This document shows positions 18,327 to 28,381 of a DNA stretch of 64,000 nucleotides, piece by piece; positions within the stretch are counted from its first letter, which is position 1, and the number at the start of each line of letters is the position of its first letter. The notes under the pieces were generated by a model. It searched no databases. It had not been told where the DNA came from and was given only the letters and a program-made list of their open reading frames with translations. The stretch is from positions 62,001 to 126,000 of the forward strand of contig JAFSBX010000141.1 of the NCBI GenBank assembly GCA_017437065.1. Reading direction: 5' to 3'. Made by a program: the position numbers and the translations under genes. The stretch comes from Lachnospiraceae bacterium. Lineage in GTDB: Bacteria; Bacillota; Clostridia; Lachnospirales; Lachnospiraceae.

Positions 18327-19292
18327 ATGAGGTTTGAAGCAGCCATACCGGCAGTACCCGTGATACTCTCTTTTTCTGTCAGTGTTATCTTAAGCCCTGT
18401 TATTATTCCTTTTTTGAAGAAACTGAAAGCAGGGCAGACAGTCAGAGACGATGGACCAAAGACTCACCTGAAAAAGTCAGGGACACCTACAATGGGTGGA
18501 ATCATTATTTTGTTGAGTGTAGTAATTACATCTGTTTTTTATATGAGAAATTATCCGAAAATCATGCCGGTTCTTTTTGTAACGCTGGGATTTGGAATTA
18601 TTGGATTTTTTGATGATTATATCAAAGTAGTTTTAAAACGGTCTATGGGGCTTACACCGCTTCAGAAGTTGTCAGGACAGATAGTAGTTACCGGTATTTT
18701 TGCTTATTATATAACACAGGTTTTACACATGGATCTGGCAATGAAACTTCCATTTTTTCAGGGAAAGATGATAGATTTTGGTGTATGGAACATTCCGGTG
18801 TTATTTCTTATTATAATTGCAACTGTAAATGGAACAAATTTTACAGACGGACTGGATGGTCTGGCAAGTAGCGTAACTGTTATAATAGCTACTTTTTTTT
18901 CTGTAGTAGCCATTGGGACGAAAAGTGGAATTGAGCCGATTACCTGTGCCGTGGCAGGGGCACTTCTTGGATTTTTGCTGTTTAATGTTTATCCGGCAAG
19001 TGTTTTTATGGGAGACACAGGTTCGCTTGCATTGGGAGGATTTGTGGCAGCAGCTGCGTACATGATGCAGATGCCGCTGTTTATTGCCATTGTTGGTCTT
19101 GTTTATGCAGCAGAGGTACTTTCTGTAGCAATACAGGTTGTGTATTATAAAATAAGTGGTGGAAAAAGGCTTTTTAAAATGGCACCGCTGCATCATCATT
19201 TTGAATTATGCGGATGGTCAGAAACGAAAATTGTTGCCTGCTTTTCCATTGTGACGGCAATATTGTGTCTGGCAGCATTGATGATGCTGTAA
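18327..19292 (+). CDS. mraY: Phospho-MurNAc-pentapeptide translocase MraY
   Basis: About 321 residues with ten hydrophobic segments. Family motifs include GTPTMGGI, the FFDDYIK aspartate pair, NGTNFTDGLDGLA and FMGDTGSLALGG, and the PLHHHFE histidine cluster near the C-terminus. It makes lipid I on the cytosolic face of the membrane. An in-frame GTG at 18294 exists, but ATG 18327 has a GGAAAGAAAGC site and fits the family start. Confidence 0.95.
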   Translation: MRFEAAIPAVPVILSFSVSVILSPVIIPFLKKLKAGQTVRDDGPKTHLKKSGTPTMGGIIILLSVVITSVFYMRNYPKIMPVLFVTLGFGIIGFFDDYIKVVLKRSMGLTPLQKLSGQIVVTGIFAYYITQVLHMDLAMKLPFFQGKMIDFGVWNIPVLFLIIIATVNGTNFTDGLDGLASSVTVIIATFFSVVAIGTKSGIEPITCAVAGALLGFLLFNVYPASVFMGDTGSLALGGFVAAAAYMMQMPLFIAIVGLVYAAEVLSVAIQVVYYKISGGKRLFKMAPLHHHFELCGWSETKIVACFSIVTAILCLAALMML

Positions 19293-19351
19293 AGAACAGA
19301 TATGGAATAGCATAAGTGCAGGAAAATGCAATGTGCTAGGAAAGGTTAAAG

Positions 19352-20713
19352 ATGAATTTAGAAAAGAAAAAAGTACTGGTTGTGGGAAGTGGAATCAGCG
19401 GCATAGGAGCCGTAAAGATGTTGATAAAGCAAGGTGCATATCCGGTATTATTTGATGAAAATGAGAAAATAACGAAAGAAGATATAGAAGCAAAGCTGGA
19501 AGGTGAAAAAATTACGGAAGTCTATGTGCATACGCTTCCACAGGAAGTGAAGGACAGTATTTCACTTGTAGTTTTGAGTCCCGGAGTTCCGGTGGATACA
19601 GCCCTGTGTGATGAATTCCGGAAAAAGGGGATTTCAATTTGGGGTGAAATTGAACTGGGATTTCAGGCAGAAAAGGGAAAAGTAATTGCCATTACGGGAA
19701 CGAATGGAAAAACCACCACAACAACTCTGGTGGGTGAAATCATGAAAAGCCGGAATGAGGAAGTGTTTGTTGTTGGAAATATTGGAAATCCCTATACACT
19801 GGAATCGGATAAAACAAGTGAAACTTCCGTAACGGTAGGAGAACTCAGCAGTTTTCAGTTGGAAACGGTAGAAAATTTCCGCCCTATGGTTTCGGCAATC
19901 CTGAATGTAACACCGGATCATTTAAATCGTCATCATACAATGGAAAATTATGCGAAGGCAAAAGAAGCCATTGCCATGAATCAGACAAAGGAAGATACCT
20001 GTGTTTTAAATTATGACAATGAATATACAAGAGCATTCGGAGAAAGATGTCCTGCAAAAGTGGTTTATTTTTCTTCCTGTCATAAATTAAAAGATGGTAT
20101 CTATTTGGACGGAGAAGAAATCTGCATTGCCGAAAACGGAAAAGAAACCAGAGTAATGAATATCCACGATATGAATCTGGTAGGTATCTGTAATGTGGAA
20201 AATGTAATGGCTGCAATCGGCATTTGTCTGAATGCAGGTGTACCACTTTCTTCCATATTAAATGTAGTTCGTACATTTAAGGCAGTAGAACACAGAATTG
20301 AGTTTGTGGCAACGAAAAGAGGGGTGGATTATTATAACGATTCAAAAGGTACCAATCCTGATGCGGCAATACAGGGAATCAAGGCAATGTCTAAGAAAAC
20401 TGTTTTGATTGGCGGAGGTTATGATAAGCAGAATGAGTACGATGAGTGGATTGAAAGTTTTGACGGAAAAGTAAAAAAGCTGGTACTTATCGGTCAGACA
20501 AGAGAAAAGATAGCAGAGTGTGCGAAAAAGCATGGATTTACGGATTACTGTTTTGCGGATACTTTTGAAGAAGCAATGCAAATCTGTACAGATACAGCAA
20601 AACCAGGTGAGGCTGTATTGCTTTCCCCTGCATGTGCAAGCTGGGGAATGTTCCCGAATTACGAAGTGAGGGGAAAAATATTTAAAGATTATGTAAATAA
20701 TATAGAGGAGTGA
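19352..20713 (+). CDS. murD: UDP-MurNAc-L-Ala:D-Glu ligase MurD
   Basis: 453 residues in three Mur-ligase domains: N-terminal Rossmann fold starting KVLVVGSGISGIGA, central ATPase with GTNGKTTTT, and C-terminal domain with DYYNDSKGTNPDA, which carries the conserved Asp-Ser-Lys. Adds D-glutamate to UDP-MurNAc-L-Ala in the cytosol. Lies between mraY and the SEDS gene, as in other Firmicutes dcw clusters; it ends 4 bases before the next start codon. Confidence 0.95.
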   Translation: MNLEKKKVLVVGSGISGIGAVKMLIKQGAYPVLFDENEKITKEDIEAKLEGEKITEVYVHTLPQEVKDSISLVVLSPGVPVDTALCDEFRKKGISIWGEIELGFQAEKGKVIAITGTNGKTTTTTLVGEIMKSRNEEVFVVGNIGNPYTLESDKTSETSVTVGELSSFQLETVENFRPMVSAILNVTPDHLNRHHTMENYAKAKEAIAMNQTKEDTCVLNYDNEYTRAFGERCPAKVVYFSSCHKLKDGIYLDGEEICIAENGKETRVMNIHDMNLVGICNVENVMAAIGICLNAGVPLSSILNVVRTFKAVEHRIEFVATKRGVDYYNDSKGTNPDAAIQGIKAMSKKTVLIGGGYDKQNEYDEWIESFDGKVKKLVLIGQTREKIAECAKKHGFTDYCFADTFEEAMQICTDTAKPGEAVLLSPACASWGMFPNYEVRGKIFKDYVNNIEE

Positions 20714-20717
20714 TTGC

Positions 20718-21875
20718 GTGGCAGGCACAAGGAGAAAAGAACGACAGGGACAATCAGAGTACTTTTTTGATTACAGTCTTTTGTTTATCGTATTATTTCT
20801 GCTGGGGTTTGGTCTGGTGATGATTTATTCCGTCAGCAGTTATGAGGCAAATCTGGAGAATGGGGATGCGGCCTTTTACCTGAAAAAACAGCTGTTTTCT
20901 TCTGCGCTCGGACTGGTGGCAATGATAGTGGTTGCGGTCATTCCCTATCATTTCTGGGAACGGTTTGCTACACTGGGATATGTGGTTTCTGCAATTTTGA
21001 TTCTCATGGTTGTGACCCCTTTGGGAAGGGAAGTAAATGGTGCAAGACGTTGGTTGAATGTAGGTATATCCATTCAGCCGGCAGAGATTGCCAAGCTGGG
21101 AATGATTTTATTTCTTGCAAGTTTTATTTGCAAAATGGGAAGAAGTATTCGCAGTTTAAAAGGCTTTCTTACCGTAATTGCCATACCGGCTCCGATATGT
21201 GCAATGGTGTGGAAGATAACAGATAACTTAAGTTCGGCAATCATTATCTTCGGTATTGCGGCATTGATGCTTTTTGTCAGTAGTCCGGACTATAAAAAGT
21301 TTGTGATTGCCGGTGCTGCCGGTATAGCCGGTGTTGCAGCTATTGTATATTATATTGTGAATGCGGCCAATGCAGAAAATGCATCTTTCCGATTTGCACG
21401 AGTACTGGCATGGTTAGACCCGGAGGCATATGCAAGTGGAAGAGGATTTCAGACATTACAGTCATTGTATGCCATAGGTTCCGGCGGCGTCTTTGGAAAG
21501 GGGCTTGGAGGAAGTATGCAGAAGTTAGGATTTTTGCCGGAAGCCCAAAATGATATGATATTTTCCATTATCTGTGAAGAATTGGGATTGTTTGGAGCAT
21601 TTGCAATTATGCTGATGTTTATGCTGTTAATATGGCGTTTTATGATTATAGCCAGCAATGCCAAAGATTTATTTGGAGCACTTTTGGTAGTAGGTGTCAT
21701 GGGGCATATTGCCATACAGGTAATTTTAAATATTGCGGTTGTAACAAATACCATACCAAATACCGGTATTTCCCTGCCGTTTATCAGTTACGGAGGATCG
21801 TCAGTTATGTTTCTTCTGATTGAAATCGGTCTTGTCTTAAGTGTGGCAAGGGGAATCAGATTAAAGGATTTATAA
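20718..21875 (+). CDS. ftsW: SEDS-family peptidoglycan glycosyltransferase (FtsW/SpoVE type)
   Basis: 385 residues with about ten membrane helices. SEDS signatures are GARRWLN with the following SIQPAEIAKLG, and GLGGSMQKLGFLPEAQNDMIFSIICEE split here as GLGGS, FLPEAQNDMIF; the C-terminal part has PNTGISLPFISYGGSS. It polymerises lipid II with a class B PBP partner, and two such PBPs are encoded just upstream. GTG start with AGAGGAG site. FtsW and SpoVE cannot be told apart by eye. Confidence 0.92.
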   Translation: MAGTRRKERQGQSEYFFDYSLLFIVLFLLGFGLVMIYSVSSYEANLENGDAAFYLKKQLFSSALGLVAMIVVAVIPYHFWERFATLGYVVSAILILMVVTPLGREVNGARRWLNVGISIQPAEIAKLGMILFLASFICKMGRSIRSLKGFLTVIAIPAPICAMVWKITDNLSSAIIIFGIAALMLFVSSPDYKKFVIAGAAGIAGVAAIVYYIVNAANAENASFRFARVLAWLDPEAYASGRGFQTLQSLYAIGSGGVFGKGLGGSMQKLGFLPEAQNDMIFSIICEELGLFGAFAIMLMFMLLIWRFMIIASNAKDLFGALLVVGVMGHIAIQVILNIAVVTNTIPNTGISLPFISYGGSSVMFLLIEIGLVLSVARGIRLKDL

Positions 21876-21876
21876 A

Positions 21877-22632
21877 ATGATGAAAGAAAAGAAAAAACAG
21901 AGAAAATCCGGAAACGGGCATAAAAAAGTTGTTTTGTTTTTCAGTATTCTTGTTGTTTTTGTTTTATTGGCGGCAGCATTGTTATACATAGAAAGTACTT
22001 ATAAAATCAGAAATGTATATGTAGACGGGAATGTACATTATACGGATGAGGAAATTATGGATATTGTTATGGCAGGACCATTAGGAGACAATTCTGTATT
22101 TCTTTCCCTGAAATATAAAAAGAAAGGGATTGATGATATTCCGTTTGTACAGACCATGGATGTCGCCATTCTTTCACCGGATACGATACGAATTACCGTA
22201 TATGAAAAGTCACTTGCCGGATATGTGGAGTATTTAGGGAATTACATGTACTTTGATAAAGATGGTACGATTGTGGAAAGTTCTACAAGCAAAACTGTTG
22301 GAATTCCGCAGGTAACAGGGCTTGTGTTTCAGTATGTGGTAATGTATGAACCGCTTCCGGTAGAGGATAAGGAAGTTTTCGAAACTATATTGGATATGAC
22401 ACAGCTTTTGAATAAGTATAGTTTGTCAGCGGACAGGCTGTACTTTGATTCAAATTATGAAATGACAATTTATTTCGAAAATGTGAAAGCGGCAGTGGGA
22501 GCCGGAGATAATATTGATGAAAAAGTAATGCTTTTACAAAGTATTTTGCCGGATTTAGAAGGGAAAAGCGGTACCATTCATTTGGAAAATTATACGGAAG
22601 ATACCAAGAATGTTACTTTTGAACCGGACTAA
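21877..22632 (+). CDS. ftsQ: Cell division protein DivIB/FtsQ
   Basis: 251 residues: a short basic cytosolic start, one membrane helix at about 16-37, then a POTRA domain (YKIRNVYVDGNVHYTDEEI region) and a beta-domain. It belongs to the FtsL/DivIC/DivIB septal complex outside the membrane. It starts one base after the SEDS gene stop. In many Firmicutes murG and murB stand between these genes; both are missing here and must lie elsewhere. Confidence 0.9.
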   Translation: MMKEKKKQRKSGNGHKKVVLFFSILVVFVLLAAALLYIESTYKIRNVYVDGNVHYTDEEIMDIVMAGPLGDNSVFLSLKYKKKGIDDIPFVQTMDVAILSPDTIRITVYEKSLAGYVEYLGNYMYFDKDGTIVESSTSKTVGIPQVTGLVFQYVVMYEPLPVEDKEVFETILDMTQLLNKYSLSADRLYFDSNYEMTIYFENVKAAVGAGDNIDEKVMLLQSILPDLEGKSGTIHLENYTEDTKNVTFEPD

Positions 22633-22699
22633 TATAGGCAAAAGAAGAAAAATATGAATAATAATCCGATAAAAAACAATATTTTTTAAAAAAAACGGG

Positions 22700-22728
22700 T
22701 TGCTAAATTGATTAAATAATTATATGAT
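22700..22728 (+). promoter_or_regulatory. Promoter of ftsZ
   Basis: TTGCTA at 22700-22705 and TATGAT at 22723-22728 are 17 bases apart, 42 bases before the TTG start codon of ftsZ. It allows ftsZ to be expressed apart from the upstream cluster. Confidence 0.7.
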
Positions 22729-22770
22729 AGTCTATATGAGTTTAAATGGGACATTGAAGGAGGAACAACC

Positions 22771-23961
22771 TTGCTTGAAATTAAGACGAATGACGCAGAA
22801 GCTGCAGCAAAAATCATCGTAGTCGGTGTAGGTGGTGCAGGTAATAATGCTGTAAATAGAATGATTGATGAATGTATTGAAGGAGTAGAGTTTATCGGGG
22901 TGAATACAGATAAACAGGCTTTACAGCTCTGTAAAGCACCAAAACTGCTTCAGATTGGTGAAAAATTAACAAAAGGTCTTGGAGCCGGAGCTAAACCTGA
23001 AATCGGTGAAAAGGCGGCAGAAGAAAGTATTGAAGAAATTACCGAGGCATTAAAAGGTGCCAACATGGTCTTCGTAACATGCGGTATGGGTGGCGGTACC
23101 GGTACAGGTGCGGCACCGGTAGTTGCCAGAATTTCCAAAGAAATGGGTATTCTTACGGTAGGTGTAGTAACCAAACCTTTCCGTTTTGAAGCAAAAGCAC
23201 GTATGACAAATGCAATCGGCGGTATTGAACGTATCAAAGATAATGTAGATACACTGATTGTAATTCCTAACGATAAATTATTAGAAATTGTTGATAGAAA
23301 AACAACAATGCCGGATGCTTTAAGAAAGGCAGACGAAGTGCTTCAGCAGGCAGTACAGGGAATTACAGACCTTATTAACGTACCTGCAGTTATTAACCTT
23401 GACTTTGCAGACGTACAGACTGTCATGAAGGACAAGGGTATTGCACATATCGGTATCGGTGCCGGTAAAGGCGATGATAAAGCAAGTGATGCAATCAAGA
23501 TGGCAGTGGAAAGTCCGCTTCTTGAGACAACCATTTCCGGTGCAACAGACGTTATTATTAACGTTTCCGGTGATATTACATTGATGGATGCTTCTGAAGC
23601 AGCAGATTATGTAAGAGAATTAACAGGCGATGATGTAAATATCATCTTTGGTGCAATGTATGATGAATCAAAAACAGATACATGTACAATTACGGTAATT
23701 GCTACAGGTCTTGAAGAAGAGACTCCGACAGTAGCTCCGGGAAGAGTTGGAACAGGATTTACATATAAAGCGACAACACCACACGTTACACCGTCTACAT
23801 TGCAGGGAATGAATTTAGGTGGGCAGACTGTGACACCGACACCTACACCCACACCAATTACTCCGGTACGTCCGGTTACGGGAATTAACAGACCGGGAGA
23901 TATCCGCAGCAATGTAGAAGAGAAATCTTTAAAGATTCCTGATTTCTTACAGAGAAAATAA
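22771..23961 (+). CDS. ftsZ: Cell division GTPase FtsZ
   Basis: 396 residues. GTPase domain with [14 protein letters not shown], the tubulin signature [10 protein letters not shown] and [11 protein letters not shown]; a Thr/Pro-rich linker (about 345-372, [11 protein letters not shown]) leads to the C-terminal peptide IPDFLQRK that binds FtsA/SepF-type anchors. It forms the Z ring. The start codon is TTG, with AAGGAGG eight bases ahead; the first residues match the family after this start. A terminator follows. Confidence 0.97.
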   Translation: MLEIKTNDAEAAAKIIVVGVGGAGNNAVNRMIDECIEGVEFIGVNTDKQALQLCKAPKLLQIGEKLTKGLGAGAKPEIGEKAAEESIEEITEALKGANMVFVTCGMGGGTGTGAAPVVARISKEMGILTVGVVTKPFRFEAKARMTNAIGGIERIKDNVDTLIVIPNDKLLEIVDRKTTMPDALRKADEVLQQAVQGITDLINVPAVINLDFADVQTVMKDKGIAHIGIGAGKGDDKASDAIKMAVESPLLETTISGATDVIINVSGDITLMDASEAADYVRELTGDDVNIIFGAMYDESKTDTCTITVIATGLEEETPTVAPGRVGTGFTYKATTPHVTPSTLQGMNLGGQTVTPTPTPTPITPVRPVTGINRPGDIRSNVEEKSLKIPDFLQRK

Positions 23962-23994
23962 GATATAGATTATTCAAAGCTATGCAGATTTAAG

Positions 23995-24035
23995 AAAACA
24001 GTCCGGGCAAGGTTGCTTGCTGAGGACTGTTTTTA
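23995..24035 (+). terminator. Terminator after ftsZ
   Basis: AAAACAGTCC pairs with GGACTGTTTTT, with an inner GCAAG/CTTGC stem, and the T run completes it. It closes the division cluster. Confidence 0.85.
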
Positions 24036-24062
24036 AAAGACGAAAAGATATGGAGATGTTTT

Positions 24063-24941
24063 ATGAATATTACGATTACAGGTAACTTAGGTTCGGGAAA
24101 GTCTACTGTATGTAAAGAACTGGCGAAGATTGATTATCAGATTATTTCTACAGGTACTATTTTTAGGGAAATTGCGAAAGAACGCGGTCTGTCTGTTGTA
24201 GAACTGAATGAAGAAGTAAACAGAGAAATCGCTGCCGGAAAGCACGATATTGATGACATGATTGATAACCGCAGCAAAAAACTCGGTGAAGAGCTTGATA
24301 ATGCGGTTTTTGATTCCAGACTTGCATGGAACTTTGTAAATGAAAGTTTTAAAGTTTTCCTTACTGTGGATATTAATGAAGCGGCAACACGCGTATTTAA
24401 TGATAACAGAGATACTGAAACTTATACTTCCGTACAGGAATGCAAAAAAGCATTGTTGGACAGACAGCTTATGGAGCAGGAACGTTTTGAAAAATTGTAC
24501 GGCATAGATTATTATAATATGAATAACTATAATCTTGTGCTGGAAACAACGAATGCTTCACCGGAAGCGATTGCAAAAGAAATTTTAAAACAGTTTGAAG
24601 CATATAAACAGCAGAAGTTTAAACAGGTGATGCTGTTAAACCCTACTTCTGTATATCCTACAGGGAAAGTGGAGGAGTCTGTGACTGCTGAAATGGCAGA
24701 AGCAGAAGAATATAAGGAAATTAAAGTAGGAATTAAGAATAATGAATGGTATGTATTGGACGGACAGGAGCAGTTGTTAGATGCAGTTTGTAAAAAGCAT
24801 ACTTTCATTTATGTGACAGCAGAGAATTGTGAAATTACTGCGGTAGAAATGTCTAATATTACCGAATTTGAAAAAGCAGGTAATTTTCAGTATAAAAAAT
24901 ATCCTGTGGAACAGGAAGAAAAAAATCTGATACATTTTTAA
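24063..24941 (+). CDS. Cytidylate-kinase-like protein with ParB/Srx-like C-terminal domain
   Basis: 292 residues. The first part (about 1-180) is a P-loop kinase: GNLGSGKST, STGTIFREIAKERG and the FDSRLAWNF segment resemble the short, archaeal-type CMP kinase (cytidylate_kin2) family. The last part (about 195-292) is not part of any CMP kinase. Its LNPTSVYPTG, YKEIKVGI, NEWYVLDGQEQLLDAV pieces follow the pattern of the ParB/sulfiredoxin N-terminal fold, where a V-x-D-G-x-x-R-L loop binds nucleotide; the Arg is replaced by Glu-Gln here. The function of such a fusion is unknown. The gene is monocistronic, flanked by terminators. Confidence 0.7.
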   Translation: MNITITGNLGSGKSTVCKELAKIDYQIISTGTIFREIAKERGLSVVELNEEVNREIAAGKHDIDDMIDNRSKKLGEELDNAVFDSRLAWNFVNESFKVFLTVDINEAATRVFNDNRDTETYTSVQECKKALLDRQLMEQERFEKLYGIDYYNMNNYNLVLETTNASPEAIAKEILKQFEAYKQQKFKQVMLLNPTSVYPTGKVEESVTAEMAEAEEYKEIKVGIKNNEWYVLDGQEQLLDAVCKKHTFIYVTAENCEITAVEMSNITEFEKAGNFQYKKYPVEQEEKNLIHF

Positions 24942-24945
24942 TTAG

Positions 24946-24984
24946 AAAAGCCCATTGCTCAGAAAAAGAGTAGTGGGTTTTTTT
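24946..24984 (+). terminator. Terminator after the kinase fusion gene
   Basis: AAGCCCATTGCTC pairs with GAGTAGTGGGTTT (G-T pairs at two places), with loop AGAAAAA and a seven-base T run. Confidence 0.8.
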
Positions 24985-25035
24985 GTACAAAAAAAGAATG
25001 TTAATGAAACTGTCAGAAAATTAATAAAAATATTG

Positions 25036-25064
25036 TTGATTGATTGTTTATAAAGTGATATGAT
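25036..25064 (+). promoter_or_regulatory. Promoter of the chemotaxis receptor gene
   Basis: TTGATT at 25036-25041 and TATGAT at 25059-25064 with a 17-base spacer; the transcript has an untranslated leader of about 75 bases. Confidence 0.6.
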
Positions 25065-25145
25065 AATTTTATGTTTATACAATAATAAGGAAAAATTACT
25101 TGTAAAGGACAGGTAATAAAGACAAAAGAGAAAAGAGGGAAAGAC

Positions 25146-26600
25146 ATGACAGAAAAACAGTATCGAAAAGCGGATTCAAAGGTATTAATTATAGCGTTGA
25201 TGATTATTATCGGTATTTTTTTAAACGTATTAGGGCTTGTAATGAAGAATGGTGGAATCATGCCTATAAATGTAACGATTGCAGTCTGTATTGTTGGTGT
25301 AATTGTCAATATTATTACGTATTTTAAGTTAAAGGGAACAAGCCGTTGTGGGATAATTATGATATTGACAACAGTTGTTGTTTGCAGTGTTATGGTTATG
25401 TGTGTGGATGCCATTTTGTTTTATGTAATTGCAACGGCTACAGTGGTTATGAGTATGGCATATATGGATATGAAGATAACCGTGATTTGTGGCGTGATTA
25501 CGATGTTAATCGTAATAGGAAAATCAGTCGTACTTGTTATGAAAAATACTGTTTCTGCAATGGAAGCAGGAACAACGGTTTTTATACTGATATTTATATT
25601 GACAGCAGTATTTTATGTTACTAAATTAAGAATGCTTTTTAACAAAGAGAATTTAGAGGCGGTAGAGGAAAGCGCAAAGAAGCAGTTGGAAACAGCAGAG
25701 AAAATGTCTCATGTTTCTGAGAACATTGTTACCAATTTTGATGTAGCAGACAGTTATATCAGAGAATTATCCGCGGCGATTGATACCAGCAATTCCTCCA
25801 TGCAGAGTATTGCATCCAGTATTGAAGTGACCACACAGTCTATACAGGAGCAGGCACAGCGATGTCAGGATATTCAGTATAATACGCAGAATGCAAAAGA
25901 ACAGACGAAAAAGATGGTGGAAGCATCCGGCAGGACACTTGTAGAAGTAAAACAGGGTGTAGAGGCAATGGAAGAGCTGCATAATCATGCTCAGAGTGTT
26001 GAAAAAAATAATAACGAAACAGTTGCCTATGTAGAAGCATTGAATGAAAGAACATCAAAAGTTGCAGACATATTAAGTACGATAGTAAATATTTCTTCGC
26101 AAACCAATTTACTGGCACTGAATGCTTCCATTGAAGCTGCAAGAGCAGGAGAAGCAGGAAAAGGTTTTGCGGTAGTTGCAGATGAAATCAGAGTTTTGTC
26201 AGAGCAGACAAAGGCAGCAACAGAAAATATAACAGGTATTTTAAATGAATTAAGCAGTGATGTGGAAAGTGTAACCAATAGTATTGGTAATTCTGTGAAT
26301 TCGGTAGAAAAACAGAACCGATTAATTGAAGAAACAAAGGGTAAATTTGATGCAATTGATTATGGAGTAAATGAATTGATGTCCGTAATTCAAAGTTTTG
26401 AGAAGATTATTGGGGATATTACGGATTCAACAGATGTAATTGCAGAGGGTATTACAAGTCTTTCAGTAAACAGTCAGGAGGTTGCGGCAGCATCGGATGA
26501 AGGAACAAATCTGATGGCTCAATCTGTAGATGATATGAATAAGGTAAATGCAACTCTTACCAATATTTATCATTTAGCACAAGAACTAAAAAGTGAATAA
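25146..26600 (+). CDS. Methyl-accepting chemotaxis protein
   Basis: 484 residues. The N-terminal 160 residues form about five closely spaced membrane helices and no extracellular sensing domain of size; then a cytosolic coiled coil with the near-invariant receptor tip [20 protein letters not shown] and [15 protein letters not shown]. It should couple a membrane or cytosolic signal to CheA, affecting flagellar or other output. No che genes are close by. The gene has its own promoter and terminator. Confidence 0.9.
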   Translation: MTEKQYRKADSKVLIIALMIIIGIFLNVLGLVMKNGGIMPINVTIAVCIVGVIVNIITYFKLKGTSRCGIIMILTTVVVCSVMVMCVDAILFYVIATATVVMSMAYMDMKITVICGVITMLIVIGKSVVLVMKNTVSAMEAGTTVFILIFILTAVFYVTKLRMLFNKENLEAVEESAKKQLETAEKMSHVSENIVTNFDVADSYIRELSAAIDTSNSSMQSIASSIEVTTQSIQEQAQRCQDIQYNTQNAKEQTKKMVEASGRTLVEVKQGVEAMEELHNHAQSVEKNNNETVAYVEALNERTSKVADILSTIVNISSQTNLLALNASIEAARAGEAGKGFAVVADEIRVLSEQTKAATENITGILNELSSDVESVTNSIGNSVNSVEKQNRLIEETKGKFDAIDYGVNELMSVIQSFEKIIGDITDSTDVIAEGITSLSVNSQEVAAASDEGTNLMAQSVDDMNKVNATLTNIYHLAQELKSE

Positions 26601-26610
26601 GAAATGTAAG

Positions 26611-26649
26611 AAGAATTTCTGTTAATGATATAGCAGGAATTCTTTTTTT
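26611..26649 (+). terminator. Terminator after the chemotaxis receptor gene
   Basis: AAGAATTTCTG and CAGGAATTCTT form a stem around TTAATGATATAG, followed by a T run. Confidence 0.8.
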
Positions 26650-26724
26650 GCTTTCATATGAGTTATCAAGTACGGGTTATCAAGTAAAAAATTGCGATAA
26701 TTAACAGCATTTTCAATTATAAAA

Positions 26725-26757
26725 TCGACAAAATAAGTAGTACAGCCTCTGTATAAT
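26725..26757 (+). promoter_or_regulatory. spoIIG-type promoter with a Spo0A-like box
   Basis: TCGACA at 26725-26730 and TATAAT at 26752-26757 are 21 bases apart, too long for an ordinary sigma-A promoter but like the well-studied spoIIG promoter of Bacillus, whose unusual spacing makes it depend on Spo0A~P. AATCGACAAAA read on the opposite strand is TTTTGTCGATT, one base off the TGTCGAA Spo0A box. Confidence 0.6.
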
Positions 26758-26781
26758 AAATGAAGAAAAAGGAGGTGGAAA

Positions 26782-27645
26782 GTGTACTACATTCTTTACA
26801 TTGACCGTATGTTGTTCTTGAATTTCTGTATGAATTTCTTTGCATTGGAATTGACGAATATTTCATTCGGACGAAAAATTTCCCACTTTAGAATGATTTT
26901 GAGTGCGTGTGTAGGAGCAGTCGGTTGTGTGGGAGTTTTGTTTCTGCCGGCAGTTCCATATGCAGTAAAGATTCCGGCAGGATTTGTGGTGCTTAGCATC
27001 GTTATGATATGGATACTTTATCCCGGAGAAAATTTACAGTTTTTTGTAAAAGCACTGACAAGCCTGTATGGTTTTTCTTTTTTGCTTGGAGGAGTACTTA
27101 TTTTTTTGAAAAGATACATAAAAACGGATGGAAATAATTATATTTTTACCGTATTACTGCCGTCAGTAGTAGTCTTTTTTTTAGTGCGTTTTTTCTTAAA
27201 AAGAAGACAAGAGGTTCGAAATGAGTGTGAAGTAGTTCTGGATTGTGGAGAAAAGAAGCTTAAGCTGAAGGCATTTATTGATACGGGAAATATGCTTACA
27301 GAGCCAATTAGTAAAAAGCCGGTTTCCATAGTGGAAGCAGACTGTTTAAGGAAAGCCGGAATTACTATGCCGGAGGAAAAGTGTAAAGCAATTCCATATC
27401 ACAGCGTGGGAAAAAGCAGTGGAATATTAATGGGATATGAGTTTACGGAAATGGAAATTTGCACACAAAATGCAGTAATTAGAAGAGAAAAAGTGATAGT
27501 AGCGGTAAGTATGGAAACTCTTTTTTCTAATGGAAAGTATCAGATGATTCTGCATCCGCATCTTTTGGAAGGAGAAGCAGAAAAAAAAGACTGGAGGAAT
27601 TTACATGATATTAAAAATAGCAATGCCGGGCAGAATACAGTTTAA
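26782..27645 (+). CDS. spoIIGA: Sigma-E processing peptidase SpoIIGA
   Basis: 287 residues. Five membrane helices fill about the first 145 residues, and a cytosolic aspartic-protease-like domain follows with the active-site motif IDTGNML near residue 173 and the GILMGYEF segment. It cleaves pro-SigE in the mother cell when triggered by SpoIIR. Starts with GTG after AAGGAGG. Overlaps sigE by 41 bases. Confidence 0.92.
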   Translation: MYYILYIDRMLFLNFCMNFFALELTNISFGRKISHFRMILSACVGAVGCVGVLFLPAVPYAVKIPAGFVVLSIVMIWILYPGENLQFFVKALTSLYGFSFLLGGVLIFLKRYIKTDGNNYIFTVLLPSVVVFFLVRFFLKRRQEVRNECEVVLDCGEKKLKLKAFIDTGNMLTEPISKKPVSIVEADCLRKAGITMPEEKCKAIPYHSVGKSSGILMGYEFTEMEICTQNAVIRREKVIVAVSMETLFSNGKYQMILHPHLLEGEAEKKDWRNLHDIKNSNAGQNTV

Positions 27646-28345
27646 AATGTTTGGTCCGCAGAACAATCTGTTTATGGCAAAACAGGGAGACATTCATTAT
27701 ATAGGAGGCACTGAGGTATTACCACCGCCACTGGAAATAGAGCAGGAAAATGAAGTAATAAACGATTTGGGAACAGAATATGAGGATGAGGCAAAGTCCA
27801 TTTTAATAGAGCATAATTTAAGATTGGTAGTGTATATAGCTAAAAAGTTTGACAATACCGGAGTTGGAGTAGAAGATTTGATATCGATTGGAACAATCGG
27901 GTTAATAAAGTCCATTAATACTTTCAAACCGGATAAAAACATTAAGCTGGCAACTTATGCTTCACGTTGTATTGAGAATGAAATATTAATGTATCTCCGA
28001 AGAAATAATAAGACGAAGTTGGAAGTGTCTATTGATGAGCCGTTAAATGTAGACTGGGATGGCAATGAACTGCTTTTATCAGATATTCTCGGAACGGAAG
28101 AAGATGTTATATACAGAGATATGGAAAATGAAGTAGAGAGAAAACTTTTGATGAAAGCGGTGAATAAGCTTTCGGAACGGGAGAGAACCATTATTAAGTT
28201 AAGATTTGGATTGGGAAAAGGAGACGGAGAGGAAATGACACAAAAAGAAGTGGCAGAGCTTCTTGGTATTTCTCAATCTTACATATCCAGATTGGAGAAA
28301 AAAATAATGCGTCAGCTGAAAAAAGAGATGGCAAGAGAAGTATAA
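27605..28345 (+). CDS. sigE: Sporulation sigma factor SigE (pro-form)
   Basis: 246 residues with regions 2 ([28 protein letters not shown] area), 2.4 and 4.2 ([33 protein letters not shown]). About 25 N-terminal residues precede the core and would be the removable pro-sequence. Controls early mother-cell genes. Directly coupled with spoIIGA, as in all endospore formers. A short intrinsic terminator follows. Confidence 0.95.
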   Translation: MILKIAMPGRIQFKMFGPQNNLFMAKQGDIHYIGGTEVLPPPLEIEQENEVINDLGTEYEDEAKSILIEHNLRLVVYIAKKFDNTGVGVEDLISIGTIGLIKSINTFKPDKNIKLATYASRCIENEILMYLRRNNKTKLEVSIDEPLNVDWDGNELLLSDILGTEEDVIYRDMENEVERKLLMKAVNKLSERERTIIKLRFGLGKGDGEEMTQKEVAELLGISQSYISRLEKKIMRQLKKEMAREV

Positions 28346-28346
28346 A

Positions 28347-28378
28347 GACAGGCTGGTGATTATACACCAGCCTGCCTG
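28347..28378 (+). terminator. Terminator between sigE and the facing gene
   Basis: CAGGCTGGTG and CACCAGCCTG form a perfect 10-base stem around ATTATA. Since the gene at 28382-28687 converges on it, it may stop transcripts from both directions; the T run on the plus strand is poor. Confidence 0.65.
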
Positions 28379-28381
28379 ATT

